The notes under the pieces: generated by a model
What the model was told of the DNA's origin: nothing
Database searches by the model: none
Seen by the model: the letters and a program-made list of their open reading frames with translations, nothing else
Shown here: one piece after another, positions 4,600-5,626 of the stretch
How positions within the stretch are numbered: position 1 is the first letter of the stretch
Layout: each line of letters starts with the position of its first letter
Made by a program: the position numbers and the translations under genes
Assembly: GCA_001767575.1 (NCBI GenBank)
Contig: MELI01000024.1
Location: 45,861-51,486 of the forward strand
DNA length: 5,626 nucleotides
Direction: 5' to 3'
Source of the DNA: Candidatus Aquicultor primus
GTDB lineage: Bacteria > Actinomycetota > Aquicultoria > Aquicultorales > Aquicultoraceae

Positions 4600-5626
4600 G
4601 AAAGAACTAGGCACCGTCAAGACTACTCATGGCGGCCACTCACATACCGGCTCCCTGGCCATAAATCTGCCCGAGGGCTGCAAGAAAATAGTACTTGCGG
4701 GAAACCCTAATGTCGGCAAATCGGTCTTTTTCAATTACTTTTCGGGTTTGTACGTCGATGTCTCGAACTATCCGGGTACGACAATCGAAATATCGCAGGC
4801 GCGCTACGGTGACGACGCCATAGTCGACACTCCGGGAATCTACGGGGTCTCCTCCTTCAATGACGAGGAGATTGTCGCACGCGACATAATCTTAAGCGCC
4901 GACATGGTCGTAAATGTCGTCGACGCAGTCCATATCGAGCGCGACCTCTTCTTGACGCTGCAGCTGATCGATATGGGCCTGCCGATGGTGGTAGCCCTCA
5001 ATTTCATGGACGAAGCCGAGGAACAGGAACTCGAGATAGATGTCGACCTCCTCTCGGACCTCCTGGGAGTACCCGTCATTCCGACGGCAGCCGTAAAGAA
5101 GCGGGGTCTGGCCGAGGTCACAGCGGCGCTGGATGACGCACGAGAAGGCAACCAGGACCCCTTCCTCCACAAAAAACTACACGAGATGCTGTCGCGCGTC
5201 GGCTCGCAGCCCGAGGCACTGATGGTTCTCGAAGGCGACGAGCATGTCGCCGCGCGTCACGGAATAAAACCCGCCGCCGACCGTGAAGTGATTTACGTCA
5301 GGCGCCGCGAGCGGGTCAACGATATTGTCGGCCACGTCGTAAAAGAGAAGGCGCTCGTCGAGTCGGTGCGGCAAAAGATGGGCCTGCTCGTCTTGAACCC
5401 GCTTACCGGTGTGCCCTTCCTCGCCCTGGTCCTATACGGACTCTATCAATTGGTCGCGGTATTTATCGCGCAAATCGTCGTGGGCGTCACCGAAGAGGCC
5501 ATCATGCAGGGCTACTGGGAACCGTTTATCCGAGGCATCGTCGAGCCGATTGTAAGCGAGAGCACGCCGTTGGGCGAGATTCTCATCGGCGAGTTTGGCG
5601 TGCTGACCATGACCGCCACCTACCTT
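4577..5626 (+). CDS. feoB: FeoB ferrous iron transporter, N-terminal part (cut by window end)
   Basis: Inner-membrane Fe(II) importer with a cytosolic GTPase domain; 350 codons are present with no stop, and the membrane domain continues beyond the window. G1 is GNPNVGKS (42-49), G2 is around PGTT (66-69), G3 is DTPG (84-87), G4 is NFMD (142-145) and G5 is TAA (170-172). DTPG replaces the DLPG usual in FeoB, and SNYPGTT replaces the common GNWPGVT. Residues about 194-270 form the linker/GDI-like region, with GDEHVAARHG at 220-229. The first membrane segment is about 275-303, followed by a loop and a second segment starting near 337. A 40-residue extension before G1 contains HGGHSH (18-23); in E. 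coli FeoB the G1 motif begins near residue 10. The start rests on AAAGGAG 5 nt upstream. It overlaps feoA by 23 nt, so co-expression is expected. Confidence 0.93.
   Translation, partial: MSEEKTPKKELGTVKTTHGGHSHTGSLAINLPEGCKKIVLAGNPNVGKSVFFNYFSGLYVDVSNYPGTTIEISQARYGDDAIVDTPGIYGVSSFNDEEIVARDIILSADMVVNVVDAVHIERDLFLTLQLIDMGLPMVVALNFMDEAEEQELEIDVDLLSDLLGVPVIPTAAVKKRGLAEVTAALDDAREGNQDPFLHKKLHEMLSRVGSQPEALMVLEGDEHVAARHGIKPAADREVIYVRRRERVNDIVGHVVKEKALVESVRQKMGLLVLNPLTGVPFLALVLYGLYQLVAVFIAQIVVGVTEEAIMQGYWEPFIRGIVEPIVSESTPLGEILIGEFGVLTMTATYL

Noticed and set aside
1..5626. tRNA, rRNA, CRISPR array, insertion sequence or prophage signature
   Set aside because: Nothing matching these was seen on either strand; no repeat-spacer pattern, no transposase or integrase motifs, and no T-loop-like sequence in the non-coding parts.

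Overview
The window is bacterial chromosomal DNA with moderately high GC. It carries five protein genes on two unrelated themes: surface/c-di-GMP genes on the left and an iron-uptake locus on the right. I see no tRNA, rRNA, IS, integrase or CRISPR array. The source cannot be named from sequence alone. A Fur-feoA-feoB locus fits an anaerobe or microaerophile that meets ferrous iron. The TPR-tailed O-antigen ligase and the divergent FeoB G-domain motifs vaguely suggest a deep-branching actinobacterial or Firmicutes-like lineage, but this is a weak inference.

Positions 1-232: a possible gene tail (ending at 61 or 72), then a strong hairpin nested inside a second inverted repeat (61-126), a perfect extended -10 element (143-151) and a leader of about 75 nt. 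Positions 233-1591 (+): a 452-aa diguanylate cyclase with the unusual order Rossmann-like NAD(P)-binding fold, GAF, GGDEF. Positions 1588-3588 (-): a 666-aa polytopic O-antigen ligase/polymerase-family protein with a TPR-like tail. It converges on the cyclase gene, and their stop codons overlap by 4 bp.

Positions 3589-3853: an intergenic region with a minus-strand promoter for the ligase gene and a strong plus-strand promoter for fur. A 19-bp Fur-box-like dyad covers the fur transcription start region. Positions 3854-4294 (+): a Fur-family repressor (146 aa from the start that has a Shine-Dalgarno). Positions 4357-4599 (+): FeoA (80 aa). Positions 4577-5626 (+): FeoB, overlapping feoA by 23 nt and running off the window after 350 codons.

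The right half reads as a compact iron circuit. Fur probably represses its own promoter through the dyad. The left half-site of that dyad recurs as an identical 8-mer in the fur-feoA gap, inside a weak candidate promoter, so feoAB may be repressed by the same protein. The most novel items are the Rossmann-GAF-GGDEF architecture, which suggests coupling of a nucleotide or redox signal to c-di-GMP, and the 66-nt nested inverted-repeat structure at the left edge. I did not find clear evidence of a wholly new multi-gene system.
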